A DNA stretch of 52,759 nucleotides from Siminovitchia terrae (GCF_003605405.2 NZ_QYTW02000030.1:11872-64630); one strand, 5' to 3'. Shown: positions 17,149 through 25,127, numbered from the stretch's first letter. Program-made: numbers and translations. Notes: generated by a model not told the origin, from the sequence alone.

Positions 17149-17776
17149 TGAATTATTCCAAGTTGATTTGTCAAATGAAGTCGCGAAAAGGCCAGTTAAA
17201 AAGAATTCAGACCTTACATTGGATTACCTGGAATGGGCCAACTGCATCAAGCTGCTATATCAACATGGCGCCGAAAGTGTTAAGTACGGAATGAAAAAGA
17301 ACGGGAATGACTACCCTTGTTTTTACAATCCAAACGGAGAATCACCATTTGTTAGTGTGTGGGTGGATATTGATGGCAATCGATATGAGGAAGATTATCC
17401 GGTTGTGAACGGGATCTATGCAGTAAGCAACCCAAACCAACTGGACATTAATAAAGCCAAGCAGAGGGGATTTGTGAAGGCAGTAGCCATCAACACCGGA
17501 TTAGGGTTAAGCCTTTGGATCAAGGAAGAAGAAATGATTAACACAGATCAAGAAATCCAAAAAGAACTTTATCAGAATGAAACAGCCTCATTAAACGATC
17601 AGATAACAAATTTATTCGCAAAGGCCCTCCAAAAAATCGGAGACAAGGACGAGCTTTACGCAGTCTTGCAAACGACTAAAGAAGAGATTCACAAGCTTTA
17701 TAGGTCAAATGATCATGCTGCCAAGAAAATATTAATCGGCCAGTTAGTAGTGATATTGAATGATCAAAACAACTGA
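17129..17776 (+). CDS. Phage ssDNA-annealing recombinase, DUF1071/Rad52-like
   Basis: 215 aa. The N-terminal KPFNELFQVDLSNEV and LDYLEWANCIKLLYQHG, then SPFVSVWVDIDGNRYEEDYPV and KAVAINTGLGLSLW, follow the DUF1071 pattern of phage single-strand annealing proteins. The C-terminal third is an acidic helical extension. It would pair complementary ends made by the exonuclease at 17760, with which it overlaps by 17 bases. TTG start after AGGGGA. The exact SSAP subgroup is not certain. Confidence 0.72.
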   Translation: MALKPFNELFQVDLSNEVAKRPVKKNSDLTLDYLEWANCIKLLYQHGAESVKYGMKKNGNDYPCFYNPNGESPFVSVWVDIDGNRYEEDYPVVNGIYAVSNPNQLDINKAKQRGFVKAVAINTGLGLSLWIKEEEMINTDQEIQKELYQNETASLNDQITNLFAKALQKIGDKDELYAVLQTTKEEIHKLYRSNDHAAKKILIGQLVVILNDQNN

Positions 17777-18332
17777 TGATAGGAATCAATTTATAGGTGG
17801 TTCAGAAGCAAATATGATCTACATGAACTATGAATCTGCCAGCTTTAAAAAATGGTGGGCTAGCAAACTATCTGAATCACCTAGTGATTCTTTCTCAAAC
17901 ATTCATATGTCTGTAGGGACGATTTTGGAGCATGACATTTTGGACTTATATGAACGAGTAAACAACGTTAAAGGGATTCGAGAAGCGCAGAAGGTTAAAG
18001 GGATTGCCAGAGCAAACACGGATTACATCTTGGGAAATAAGGTGTCAGACGTTAAAGCAACGAACAAGGCGTTTGAGTGGTTCTTGAAAGAAAAGGTCCC
18101 GTTAAATTACAAGCGCCAGCTGATTCATTACATGTACATCTTTGGCTTAAGTGAAGCGTCCATAATTGCGTACCAAGTTGACAAAGCATTAATGACAAAC
18201 CCTTTTGAAAGCCTTGTTCCAAGTAAACTTTTTGAGGTAATGGTACCTGTTACAACGGACGAAATCACAGTACACAAACAAAAGATAGATTACTTGGAGC
18301 ACTGCAAGAGTATAAGTATTTTTCCAAAATAA
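17760..18332 (+). CDS. YqaJ/lambda-Exo-like recombination exonuclease
   Basis: 190 aa. RNQFIGGSEANMIYM matches the start of YqaJ-type nucleases. Glu in GTILEHDILDLYER and the Asp..Lys pair in KVSDVKAT fit the PD-(D/E)xK active site, followed by a Gln/Tyr helix (YKRQLIHYMY). It would resect dsDNA 5' ends to give strands for the annealing protein upstream. The protein is on the short side for the family. TGATGATAGG overlap region couples it to the upstream gene. Confidence 0.75.
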   Translation: MIKTTDDRNQFIGGSEANMIYMNYESASFKKWWASKLSESPSDSFSNIHMSVGTILEHDILDLYERVNNVKGIREAQKVKGIARANTDYILGNKVSDVKATNKAFEWFLKEKVPLNYKRQLIHYMYIFGLSEASIIAYQVDKALMTNPFESLVPSKLFEVMVPVTTDEITVHKQKIDYLEHCKSISIFPK

Positions 18333-18347
18333 GGAGCGATCGGGGCA

Positions 18348-19286
18348 ATGGAGGAAAACAGGTTAAAAGCTTCGGGGTTTGTAATCCAGCCCCGATTACA
18401 GTTTGAAAGTATAAAGGACAAGATGCTTTACCAACACTTTATCGATGATGCGAATTACAAAGAAGGAAACTGCAAGAGAGGTCAATTGATCACTTCATCA
18501 ATCAGTCTATCTAAAAAAATAGGATGGACGCGGGGGGATATAAGAGGTTCCATCAAACGACTAACTGATGCAGGTTATATAAAATCGGAGCCTTACAAGA
18601 AAAACAAAGGGTTAATCATCACTATTGAAAACTATGATGACTTCCAAAAACTAGAAAATTATAGCAAGAAAATTAACCAACTCGAAAACCAACAAGGTAA
18701 CCAACAAGACAACCAACAAGGAGACGTTCAAACTCCTTGCGAGAGTAAGGAGGAAGACGATTTGAAGAATGATAATAACCAACCCATTAACCAACAAGGT
18801 AACCAACTCAAAAACCACACTATAACAGCATTTATTAACAGCATTAATAACATCAATAAAACATTAAAAGAATATATCACCGAAGCTCCAGTGAAAAATA
18901 AAAATTTGACTTCAACCGATGATACAGAAATCTTTGTTGATTTCGCTTCGCGAACCAACGCTATACCTTCTGGGGTTAATCGTAAGTTACTTGTTTCTTA
19001 CTTTGATTGTGTACGACTTACAAGGCAGACATGCGCCATTTCAGCGAACATCTTAGTCAACTTCATTGAAAAACTACAGAAATACTCTGCCAACCAAATC
19101 AATTACGCGATATGGAACCACATTGAAAACCATGATGACAAAAAAGAGCAATACACACTTGGGATTCTGCGGAATACAAAAGAGCCAGAAGCTAGGCGGG
19201 GCCTAATGAAGTTGAAAAATAGCAGGGGAGGTCAGTCCTTTGAATCTAATAAAGCAAGTTCTGGAGAATACGACTACGGGTTCTAA
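18348..19286 (+). CDS. Phage replication initiator (DnaD/winged-helix type)
   Basis: 312 aa. N-terminal winged helix (QLITSSISLSKKIGWTRGDIRGSIKRL..AGYI) as in phage initiators. The middle is a low-complexity linker of NQQG/NQQD tetrapeptides (about residues 110-155), and the C-terminal domain (about 215-290) contains an ANILVNFIEKLQKYSANQINYAIWN pattern in two helices like DnaD-type loaders. The linker DNA makes 12-bp iterons (see 18675). Followed by a DnaC-like helicase loader, the standard partner. Confidence 0.8.
   Translation: MEENRLKASGFVIQPRLQFESIKDKMLYQHFIDDANYKEGNCKRGQLITSSISLSKKIGWTRGDIRGSIKRLTDAGYIKSEPYKKNKGLIITIENYDDFQKLENYSKKINQLENQQGNQQDNQQGDVQTPCESKEEDDLKNDNNQPINQQGNQLKNHTITAFINSINNINKTLKEYITEAPVKNKNLTSTDDTEIFVDFASRTNAIPSGVNRKLLVSYFDCVRLTRQTCAISANILVNFIEKLQKYSANQINYAIWNHIENHDDKKEQYTLGILRNTKEPEARRGLMKLKNSRGGQSFESNKASSGEYDYGF
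18675..18890. other. Candidate phage replication origin (iterons plus AT-rich tract)
   Basis: Seven copies of AACCAAC start at 18675, 18687, 18699, 18711, 18777, 18789 and 18801, with exact 12-base steps inside two clusters; most extend to AACCAACAAGG. A very AT-rich stretch follows (about 18810-18890). Iterons next to an AT-rich tract inside the initiator gene is the layout of lambda-type origins. The repeats also encode the NQQG linker, so a purely protein explanation remains possible. Confidence 0.55.
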
Positions 19287-20064
19287 AATCGCCCCTCAAA
19301 AAATCCTAGAAAGGTATTGCTGTATGGGGTGTAGGAAAGAGGTTTGGGTCAAAGAGTTCACGATAACAATCGGTCCGCTAAAAGGACAGACAGATATAGC
19401 AAAAATCGGTTGCGACTGCGAGCTGATTGCGAAGGTGAAACAGGAGCGACAGGCAGCGAAAAAAGAACGAACAAGGTTCATTTTTGAAGAAAACAGCCTT
19501 ATTAATCAATCTTTGCAGGATGCCACTTTCGAAAACTTTGAGCGCGGTGAATTTGGACAGGCTTATCAGAAAGCAAGGAAGTACGTTGAAACCTTTGACC
19601 CGAAGAATCCTAGGAATCTATTCTTTCAAGGTTCATTTGGTACAGGGAAAAGCCATTTGTCTGTATCTATCGCAAAGGAACTAACTAAAAAAGGATACAC
19701 AACCATATTTATTTCTACTCCAAAATTGCTTACAAAAATACGCGGTACATACAACAAGAGCAGCGAATTTGGGGAAGAGCAAATCATTCAAACTCTAACA
19801 AATGCTGATTTAGTGGTATTCGATGACATAGGAGCCGAAGGTGACATATCCGGTTGGGGAATGCAGAAAATTTTCGAGGTCATTGATCAACGCGCAGGGA
19901 AAAGTAGCGTCTTTACTACCAACTTATCGTCATCTGATTTTGAGTCAACAAGAGACTTAAATCGAATATTTTCGCGAATGATGATGAATTCAGAACCAAT
20001 AATCATGAACGGAACTGATTACCGCAGGCGTCAATTCATGAAAGGAAGCAGAGATTATGCATGA
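19240..20064 (+). CDS. DnaC/DnaI-like helicase loader
   Basis: AAA+ ATPase of 274 aa that would load the replicative helicase at the phage origin. The N-terminus has a zinc-binding set (YCCMGCRKE and CDCE); the ATPase has Walker A GSFGTGKSH, Walker B LVVFDDIG and an Arg-rich end (NRIFSRMMM, YRRRQF). TTG start after AGGGGAGG, overlapping the end of the initiator gene. Confidence 0.9.
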   Translation: MNLIKQVLENTTTGSKIAPQKILERYCCMGCRKEVWVKEFTITIGPLKGQTDIAKIGCDCELIAKVKQERQAAKKERTRFIFEENSLINQSLQDATFENFERGEFGQAYQKARKYVETFDPKNPRNLFFQGSFGTGKSHLSVSIAKELTKKGYTTIFISTPKLLTKIRGTYNKSSEFGEEQIIQTLTNADLVVFDDIGAEGDISGWGMQKIFEVIDQRAGKSSVFTTNLSSSDFESTRDLNRIFSRMMMNSEPIIMNGTDYRRRQFMKGSRDYA

Positions 20065-20284
20065 ACACATTATAAATCAGATCGTCATCACAGTCGGGCA
20101 ATGGGGAAAGTTCGGCGGAGTAGAATACGAACATCGGTTTGAATCGTTGCTCGGGCAATTGCAAAAAGCTACTGGTCTTGATCATGAAGGAGCCGTGAGA
20201 TTCATAGAACGGCAGGTCGGGATTACTGCTAGAAAAAGATTCAGGGAGTTGAAAGGAAATGGGTGCTCAACAAAAACTGGATAA
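20057..20284 (+). CDS. 75-aa phage protein, unknown
   Basis: Overlaps the loader stop by 8 bases; ATG after a GCAGAGA region. Helical: YEHRFESLLGQLQKATGLDH then AVRFIERQVGITARKRFREL. The basic C-terminus could bind nucleic acid. No family recognised. Confidence 0.6.
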   Translation: MHEHIINQIVITVGQWGKFGGVEYEHRFESLLGQLQKATGLDHEGAVRFIERQVGITARKRFRELKGNGCSTKTG

Positions 20285-20705
20285 CGATCTGAAATTGTTA
20301 AACGACTTCCACAGGTCTCACGAAAAGGCATTGGATGAAATCCAGAAGCTGGACAGTCGCATGGACCACCTGGCACCTTACGAAATTGGCAAACTCCAAT
20401 ACTTGTACACCAAAGCGGAACGGCAAGCCTGGAACATAGCAGCATGGCACAAAAAGAAGCAGAAATACTACGAAGGCATGGCAGAGATAGCACAAGGGCA
20501 GGAGTACAAGCAGATGCGGGACAGTGGCAAGACAGGAACGGATGCACAGTACCTGTCCCGGATTTCAAAGGGTGCACAGCTAACGGAAGCGGCGAAGTAT
20601 GAGGGTGACTATATCACTTGGAGGGGAATAGCGCAGACTTACGAAGGGGCGCGCCTGGCATTGAAGGACATTCTGAAATCAATTGAAGCGCAGGGAGGAA
20701 GTTGA
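20259..20705 (+). CDS. 148-aa coiled-coil phage protein, unknown
   Basis: Mostly charged helices (NDFHRSHEKALDEIQKLDSR, EIGKLQYLYTKAERQAWN), no Cys, no membrane segment. Overlaps the previous gene by 26 bases; ATG follows AAAGGAAA. Located between the helicase loader and SSB, so a replication accessory role is possible but not shown. Confidence 0.6.
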   Translation: MGAQQKLDNDLKLLNDFHRSHEKALDEIQKLDSRMDHLAPYEIGKLQYLYTKAERQAWNIAAWHKKKQKYYEGMAEIAQGQEYKQMRDSGKTGTDAQYLSRISKGAQLTEAAKYEGDYITWRGIAQTYEGARLALKDILKSIEAQGGS

Positions 20706-20706
20706 A

Positions 20707-21009
20707 TTGGCTAAAGATGCATGGGTATTGCGATTGAAACCGGAGATCGCGGAAGAACATCACGGTAATGAAACTCTTTATCTAACGGACGACGAGGAAC
20801 TTGATTTTTTAACAGACGACATACAGAAGGCACAACTAGTTTTTGATAAAGAAAAAGAAATCGAAAGTATGAAAACACATGAAAGAATCATACTTGAAAA
20901 GTTTGGGCCTGGTGCAATCTGCGATTTTGGATACACAAATATCACCAAGAATTTTGATTGGGTTGAAGTTGAAGTGGAGGAAGAAACATGGTCAACAGAA
21001 CGGTATTAG
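20707..21009 (+). CDS. 100-aa acidic phage protein, unknown
   Basis: TTG start at 20707 after AGGGAGGA, one base past the previous stop. Acidic ([19 protein letters not shown]) with a helix and a C-terminal acidic EVEVEEETW segment. Overlaps the SSB start by 22 bases. No family recognised. Confidence 0.55.
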   Translation: MAKDAWVLRLKPEIAEEHHGNETLYLTDDEELDFLTDDIQKAQLVFDKEKEIESMKTHERIILEKFGPGAICDFGYTNITKNFDWVEVEVEEETWSTERY

Positions 21010-21395
21010 TCGGACGTCTTACAAAAGACGTTGACTTGAAATACACGCCAAACGGTGTGCCTGTAGCCAGCTTCACACTGGCAGTTAATCGCACATTTAC
21101 AAATCAACAGGGAGAACGTGAAGCGGATTTTATAAATTGCGTGGTCTGGCGTAAACCTGCTGAAAACGCGGCGAATTATCTCAGCAAGGGTTCGCTTGCC
21201 GGAGTGGACGGAAAGCTCCAAACACGAAGCTATGAGAGGCAGGACGGGAAACGAGTTTACGTGACAGAGGTTGTCGCTGACAGTGTGCAATTCCTGGAGC
21301 CGAAAAAGCAAGGCGGCGGACAACAGCGTGATTCGGGAGATCCGTTCCAGGATGGAGAGCCGGTGGATATGAGTTCGGAGGATTTGCCTTTTTAA
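20988..21395 (+). CDS. ssb: Single-stranded DNA-binding protein
   Basis: OB-fold SSB of 135 aa: start [21 protein letters not shown], core FTLAVNR and [19 protein letters not shown], then a Gln/Gly/Asp linker and the conserved acidic tip DLPF that binds partner enzymes. A phage copy, shorter in the linker than host SsbA. ATG after GGAGGAA. Coats ssDNA in phage replication and recombination. Confidence 0.95.
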   Translation: MVNRTVLVGRLTKDVDLKYTPNGVPVASFTLAVNRTFTNQQGEREADFINCVVWRKPAENAANYLSKGSLAGVDGKLQTRSYERQDGKRVYVTEVVADSVQFLEPKKQGGGQQRDSGDPFQDGEPVDMSSEDLPF

Positions 21396-21424
21396 TACGA
21401 ATTATGAAGTAAGGGGGTTGTTTA

Positions 21425-21541
21425 ATGGGCAAGGAAAAAGAATGCGATTTATGTATGATCGATAAAGCCACAACAACGGTTGATTATCAAGATGTTATCT
21501 ATGATGTTTGTGAACAATGCCGCGTTTTGGCAACGGAATAG
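21425..21541 (+). CDS. 38-aa zinc-ribbon microprotein
   Basis: Very short ORF with ATG after AAGGGGG. Two knuckles, CDLC and CEQC, 25 residues apart, form a likely zinc ribbon. Function unknown. One of several Cys-pair microproteins of this early region. Confidence 0.6.
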   Translation: MGKEKECDLCMIDKATTTVDYQDVIYDVCEQCRVLATE

Positions 21542-21558
21542 CGGACAGTTCGAACCCA

Positions 21559-21578
21559 CAAACCAATCAAAAAGGAGC
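21559..21578 (+). repeat. 20-bp intergenic linker repeat, copy 1
   Basis: CAAACCAATCAAAAAGGAGC lies before the start of the 21586 gene and includes its ribosome binding site. An identical copy is at 21798-21817 before the next gene. Confidence 0.8.
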
Positions 21579-21585
21579 GTTTTAA

Positions 21586-21783
21586 ATGGTTTCAGTTCAC
21601 GTAATGTTTAACGGTGCATCAATGTATTACGAATTTGAAAATGATATAGAAGGGTTTATGAAACGGTGGAATAACCACATGCCGGCAGTTGGTTTTTTTA
21701 CCGGAGAAGATAAAGATGGGAAAAAGGTAATTATAAACCCATCAAATTGCGGAACGATTGAAATTAGAGAGATTAATGGATAG
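21586..21783 (+). CDS. 65-aa phage protein, unknown
   Basis: ATG after AAGGAGC. Beta-rich, no Cys pair; FMKRWNNHMPAVGFFTGED and GKKVIINPSNCGTIEIRE suggest a small compact domain. No family recognised. Confidence 0.6.
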   Translation: MVSVHVMFNGASMYYEFENDIEGFMKRWNNHMPAVGFFTGEDKDGKKVIINPSNCGTIEIREING

Positions 21784-21797
21784 CAAGTGATACTTTT

Positions 21798-21817
21798 CAA
21801 ACCAATCAAAAAGGAGC
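21798..21817 (+). repeat. 20-bp intergenic linker repeat, copy 2
   Basis: Identical to 21559-21578, placed before the HNH gene and carrying its AAGGAGC site. Confidence 0.8.
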
Positions 21818-21824
21818 CGATCCT

Positions 21825-22358
21825 ATGAGTTTTGGTTTTCATCCTATCAGCAAAGCAGAACAGGTACGGAAAGTGCCAGTCAAGCAACGGAAACAGCATA
21901 GCAAGCCGGAGTTGTATAGAGGACGCAGAATCCCAATGAAATCAATAAGAGGCCGTATCACAAGGGAGACATACAACAAAACGATTGACATGCACGGATT
22001 TGAATGTTTCTTCTGCGGCACTACTCACAGTTTGGAATGTCATCATGTGGTGCCGAAAGGATATTCCAGGACAATCAGCGGGAGGGGCGTATGGCGCAAT
22101 CTTAGGTTTGTATGCACGAAAGATCATGAGAACAGTCCGAACGGTGTACACGGTAATCCGGCGATGCTGAAACAGCTGCAGGAACATCATGAACAACTTT
22201 ACGGCCCGCATTACTACAAGGATGTATATGACCTGTTTATGGAGGGGCTAGTGGAAAACACATCACCGGAGGCATACGAAGCCTTTATGCAGGAAGAAGA
22301 ACGGAAGGCCGCATTTCTCCGGGTAGATGCGGAAGCTAGTGAGGCGGCTTGGTTTTGA
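21825..22358 (+). CDS. HNH endonuclease
   Basis: 177 aa. Zinc/HNH pattern: CFFCG, then LECHHVVPKG (the His-His of the HNH core), then RNLRFVCTKDHE and GVHGN. The N-terminus is very basic. It lies in the early region, far from the terminase, so it is more likely a recombination or homing-type nuclease than the packaging HNH. ATG after AAGGAGC. Confidence 0.85.
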   Translation: MSFGFHPISKAEQVRKVPVKQRKQHSKPELYRGRRIPMKSIRGRITRETYNKTIDMHGFECFFCGTTHSLECHHVVPKGYSRTISGRGVWRNLRFVCTKDHENSPNGVHGNPAMLKQLQEHHEQLYGPHYYKDVYDLFMEGLVENTSPEAYEAFMQEEERKAAFLRVDAEASEAAWF

Positions 22359-22606
22359 TGCTACGACTTAATGAAAGGGTGAGAAACATAAAAAAATTAG
22401 GATTTAAGCATATTTACACGATATTTCCTTGTGTATTCAAAAGGAATTTACCGAGTTTTATATACGATGCAGAAAAATCAGCCAGAGAGAAAGGTGCACA
22501 GGATTACGAAAATCCTAGTGTTGAATTAGTTTCTATTCAAAAAGTTGGTTTCGTTAAGTATCTAGTCGTATGGAAAGTGCGGGGTTATAGAAAACAGCAG
22601 ATCTGA
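22358..22606 (+). CDS. 82-aa basic phage protein, unknown
   Basis: ATG overlaps the HNH stop (TGATG). Basic N-terminus, then RNLPSFIYDAEKSAREKGAQ and a beta-rich VELVSIQKVGFVKYLVVWK end. A second possible start is GTG at 22379. No family recognised. Confidence 0.55.
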   Translation: MLRLNERVRNIKKLGFKHIYTIFPCVFKRNLPSFIYDAEKSAREKGAQDYENPSVELVSIQKVGFVKYLVVWKVRGYRKQQI

Positions 22607-22642
22607 TTTCAAACTGAATGCTTATTTTTAGGAGGGGTTTCA

Positions 22643-22879
22643 TTGGAGTTCATACAAAAGAGAACAAAGCCGTTTATTAAGACTTTTAAAACGAAGAAAA
22701 GAACAATCAAAATTGAGCGCAGAGATTGCGGCGCACTAGGTAGCTTTGGTGGTGGATGGTTTTTTGAGTGGGGATTATCAGTAAAGACCGGGAGCGAAGG
22801 GTTAAAAGGGACGATTCTAATTACTTGGCTAGTTTATACCATAAGAATTGATAAAAAACGATCAGATTCTTTGATTTAG
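22643..22879 (+). CDS. 78-aa basic phage protein, unknown
   Basis: TTG start after AGGAGGGG. Very basic N-terminus (QKRTKPFIKTFKTKKRTIK), then a glycine-rich GSFGGGWFFEWG and a hydrophobic strand. No family recognised. First of four consecutive genes that share an AGGAGGGG leader. Confidence 0.55.
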   Translation: MEFIQKRTKPFIKTFKTKKRTIKIERRDCGALGSFGGGWFFEWGLSVKTGSEGLKGTILITWLVYTIRIDKKRSDSLI

Positions 22880-22893
22880 GAGGGGTGGGAGAA

Positions 22894-23160
22894 TTGACTA
22901 GCTTTAAATCTATTTTTAATCAGATAGAAAAAATGGTCAGGCAAAGCGCTCACTATGTACCAAGAAATTATAAGACGGTCGGTGGAATGTGGACTGTAGA
23001 CACTTATAAAAAAGGCAATGTAACCCTGCAAATCATGGACGAGGGCTGGACGATTAAAATCTTCACCAAAGATATTTGCGCAATTGATTCAGGAAACACA
23101 TTCAAGGTTGAAAGAGGATCGCTGGAAGACTTTGAAAATGTACTAAAATCCATTAATTGA
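22894..23160 (+). CDS. 88-aa phage protein, unknown
   Basis: TTG at 22894 after AGGAGGGG. N-terminal helix (FKSIFNQIEKMVRQSAHYV), then beta strands (NVTLQIMDEGWTIKIFTKD). No family recognised. Confidence 0.55.
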   Translation: MTSFKSIFNQIEKMVRQSAHYVPRNYKTVGGMWTVDTYKKGNVTLQIMDEGWTIKIFTKDICAIDSGNTFKVERGSLEDFENVLKSIN

Positions 23161-23176
23161 TACAGGAGGGGCGGGA

Positions 23177-23314
23177 ATGACCGTAAGAGTTTTATTCATT
23201 GATCCGAAGAAGGGTCTAAAAGATGTTTCGATTCAGGAAGCTCCATCTGTAGATGATGTTGTAAGCAAACTTAAAAATATGGGCTGTGTAGTGTTATCAG
23301 CCGAACAAGCCTAG
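23177..23314 (+). CDS. 45-aa phage protein, unknown
   Basis: ATG after AGGAGGGG. Reads VRVLFIDPKKGLKDVSIQEA then a VDDVVSKLKNMGC helix, suggesting a beta-beta-alpha miniature domain. Its stop TAG overlaps the next AGGAGGGG site. Confidence 0.55.
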   Translation: MTVRVLFIDPKKGLKDVSIQEAPSVDDVVSKLKNMGCVVLSAEQA

Positions 23315-23325
23315 GAGGGGTGGAA

Positions 23326-23754
23326 ATGCGGGAGATAAAATTCAGGGCGAAGCTTGATAAAGAATCATTTCCAAATAGTTATAAAAAAGACTGGGTGTAT
23401 GGTTTTGTGTCTAAGCACGAAGGCGAATGGTGCATTGATACCTATGGAAACAATGGAAGGTTTGTGAGTGATGGTCAGTATTTGAGAATTAATGGTGAAA
23501 CGATTGGTCAATACACCGAACTCAAAGACAAGAACGGCGTGGAAATCTTTGAGGGGGATGTTGTTCGTCAATATCCAAAAGATGGATACCAACAAATCAT
23601 TATGAATGGGAATTTGGGAATTATTGAATTTGGTCATAGTGCATTTGTTTCAAGGAATGTTAATGACCACAGAACACATTTCTTGTTCTATACAGAACAA
23701 GAAGTCATCGGCAACATCTACGAACACAGTCACTTATTGGAGGTGGCGGAATGA
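23326..23754 (+). CDS. YopX-family phage protein
   Basis: 142 aa. Start REIKFRAKL, then WVYGF, and IGQYTELKDKNGVEIFEGDVV are hallmarks of the YopX family found in SPbeta and many Gram-positive phages. Structural work shows oligomeric beta domains; the biological role is unknown. ATG at 23326 after AGGAGGGG. Confidence 0.9.
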   Translation: MREIKFRAKLDKESFPNSYKKDWVYGFVSKHEGEWCIDTYGNNGRFVSDGQYLRINGETIGQYTELKDKNGVEIFEGDVVRQYPKDGYQQIIMNGNLGIIEFGHSAFVSRNVNDHRTHFLFYTEQEVIGNIYEHSHLLEVAE

Positions 23755-23978
23755 GTGAAAAAATAAAGCGGTGTGAAGCTTGCGAAGATCCTTTTCGTTG
23801 GAATGATGATGTTATCGAAGTGAATGATAAATTCTACCACAAAAATTGCGTAGAGCTTTATCCAACCGGATACTTTGCAATGTTGGATGATGAGCCATTG
23901 GGGGGAACGGAAAACGAAGACGGAAGCATGGCCTTCGAAATCCTAGATCAAGATGAATATCTGGAGGATGCGGAATGA
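23751..23978 (+). CDS. 75-aa acidic protein with LIM-like Cys/His cluster
   Basis: ATGA overlap with YopX gene. CEACEDPFRWNDD then FYHKNC gives a C-x2-C..H-x2-C zinc site, followed by a long acidic tail. Function unknown. Confidence 0.65.
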   Translation: MSEKIKRCEACEDPFRWNDDVIEVNDKFYHKNCVELYPTGYFAMLDDEPLGGTENEDGSMAFEILDQDEYLEDAE

Positions 23979-24256
23979 ACCAAGATCAAGTAAGAAAAAA
24001 AGAAGATAGGTTTTTCCGGGAAGTCGAAGCTGATCTAGTCAATCATCCACCACACTATACAGCGGGAACAATCGAAACCATTGATTATATAAAGGACGTT
24101 CAAACAGCAGAAGAATTTCAAGGTTATTGCATCGGCAACGTAATTAAGTATCTATCACGACACAAATATAAAAACGGGCTAGAAGATTTAGAAAAAGCAA
24201 AAATTTATCTTGGTTGGGCAATTGATTCGATGAAGGGGGAGCCACTTCAAAAATGA
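23975..24256 (+). CDS. DUF3310 phage protein
   Basis: 93 aa with the signature VNHPPHYTAG..ETIDYI and CIGNVIKYLSRHKYKNGLEDLEKAKIYL split by helices, as in SPbeta and T7-like phages. Sometimes labelled a nucleotide-kinase-associated protein, but the function is not established. Overlaps neighbours on both sides by 4 bases. Confidence 0.85.
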   Translation: MNQDQVRKKEDRFFREVEADLVNHPPHYTAGTIETIDYIKDVQTAEEFQGYCIGNVIKYLSRHKYKNGLEDLEKAKIYLGWAIDSMKGEPLQK

Positions 24257-24546
24257 GTATAACCCTTGAGTCAGAAAACAGATCCATCGGCAAATTGGAA
24301 GGTCATTACCTCCGAAACAAGGCAGGTCAAACATATCTAGCATGCGAGGACATGAATTTCATATGGACAAGACAGCAAGTAAAAGATTTCCGCATCCTTT
24401 GGGAAGAGGGAATAAATTTGGACGAGTTGTCACGGTATTTCCAGCGGTCGCAAGAAGAGATTCTCATACTTGCTCTTGATTTAGGAGTGAAAAATAAAAT
24501 AAAGCCAAGGGATGGAGGTCTTATAGGTGAAATGCCCTTCTTGTAA
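24253..24546 (+). CDS. 97-aa phage protein, possible HTH
   Basis: ATGA overlap with the DUF3310 gene. C-terminal half (DFRILWEEGINLDELSRYFQ then SQEEILILALDLGV) looks like a helix-turn-helix of the GcrA/sigma-region-4 sort. Overlaps the NrdR-like gene by 20 bases. Confidence 0.6.
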   Translation: MSITLESENRSIGKLEGHYLRNKAGQTYLACEDMNFIWTRQQVKDFRILWEEGINLDELSRYFQRSQEEILILALDLGVKNKIKPRDGGLIGEMPFL

Positions 24547-24706
24547 GAAAAATACTAGGGTAATTGATTCTCGGCCAGTCAGTGAGAGTTTGATCAAGAG
24601 AAACCGGAGTTGCTGTAGTTGTGACACAAGGTTTGTAACGTTTGAGAAGGTTGGATATGTCTACAGGGATTGCGGGTTACCGGTGGAGCAAGACGTTTAT
24701 CAATAA
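24527..24706 (+). CDS. Stand-alone NrdR-type zinc ribbon (59 aa)
   Basis: GTG start after GGAGG. MKCPSCKK, then VIDSRPV, then CCSCDTRFVTFEKV follows the zinc-ribbon half of NrdR, the repressor of ribonucleotide reductase genes, including its DSRPV and RF-T-E motifs. Host NrdR is about 150 aa with an ATP-cone after the ribbon; here the protein stops after a short VYRDCGLPVEQDV tail. It could compete for NrdR boxes or for NrdR oligomers and so raise dNTP supply. That role is inference. Confidence 0.7.
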   Translation: MKCPSCKKNTRVIDSRPVSESLIKRNRSCCSCDTRFVTFEKVGYVYRDCGLPVEQDVYQ

Positions 24707-24726
24707 CCTTTAAGGGGGCGGCAGTG

Positions 24727-24993
24727 ATGCCTAGTCGATTCGAGGTCGGTGAGTGGGTCCGCAGGGGCGCAGAGGTTGGCTGGATTGATCAGATTCTTAA
24801 TTACAACGTTATGGTTCAATTTGTTGGCAATAGCTACACATCGAGCGCCAGCCCTGACTCGCTAGAAAGCTATGATGCGATATTACCGGAAGCCGTAGAA
24901 GATGCGAAACCTGTATTTGTAGAAATGGCAATCTCGACATGGGATGAAGATTTGTTTAATTACGCCATTGGGAAAACGGAGGAACTGACATGA
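24727..24993 (+). CDS. 88-aa phage protein, unknown
   Basis: ATG at 24727 after AAGGGGG. SRFEVGEWVRRGAEVGWI..YNVMVQFVG resembles a small SH3/KOW-like beta barrel, followed by an acidic helical end. Overlaps the next microprotein by 4 bases. Confidence 0.55.
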   Translation: MPSRFEVGEWVRRGAEVGWIDQILNYNVMVQFVGNSYTSSASPDSLESYDAILPEAVEDAKPVFVEMAISTWDEDLFNYAIGKTEELT

Positions 24994-25103
24994 CCTGCAT
25001 CGAGTGTAAGCAGCTGCCGGCGATTTATTGGGATAAATCGTTTTGTATGGATTGTTACACGAATCTTTTGAAGAGTAAAAAGAAAGAGGAAGTGCGGGCT
25101 TGA
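24990..25103 (+). CDS. 37-aa zinc-ribbon microprotein
   Basis: ATGA overlap with the previous gene. CIEC and CMDC knuckles 14 residues apart, then a Lys-rich tail. Function unknown. Confidence 0.6.
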   Translation: MTCIECKQLPAIYWDKSFCMDCYTNLLKSKKKEEVRA

Positions 25104-25127
25104 TACAAAAAGTGAGGGAGTGAAGCT

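Noticed and set aside
18675-18812. CRISPR array
   Set aside because: The repeats are only 7-11 bases with 12-base spacing, lie in a coding gene and have no unique spacers.
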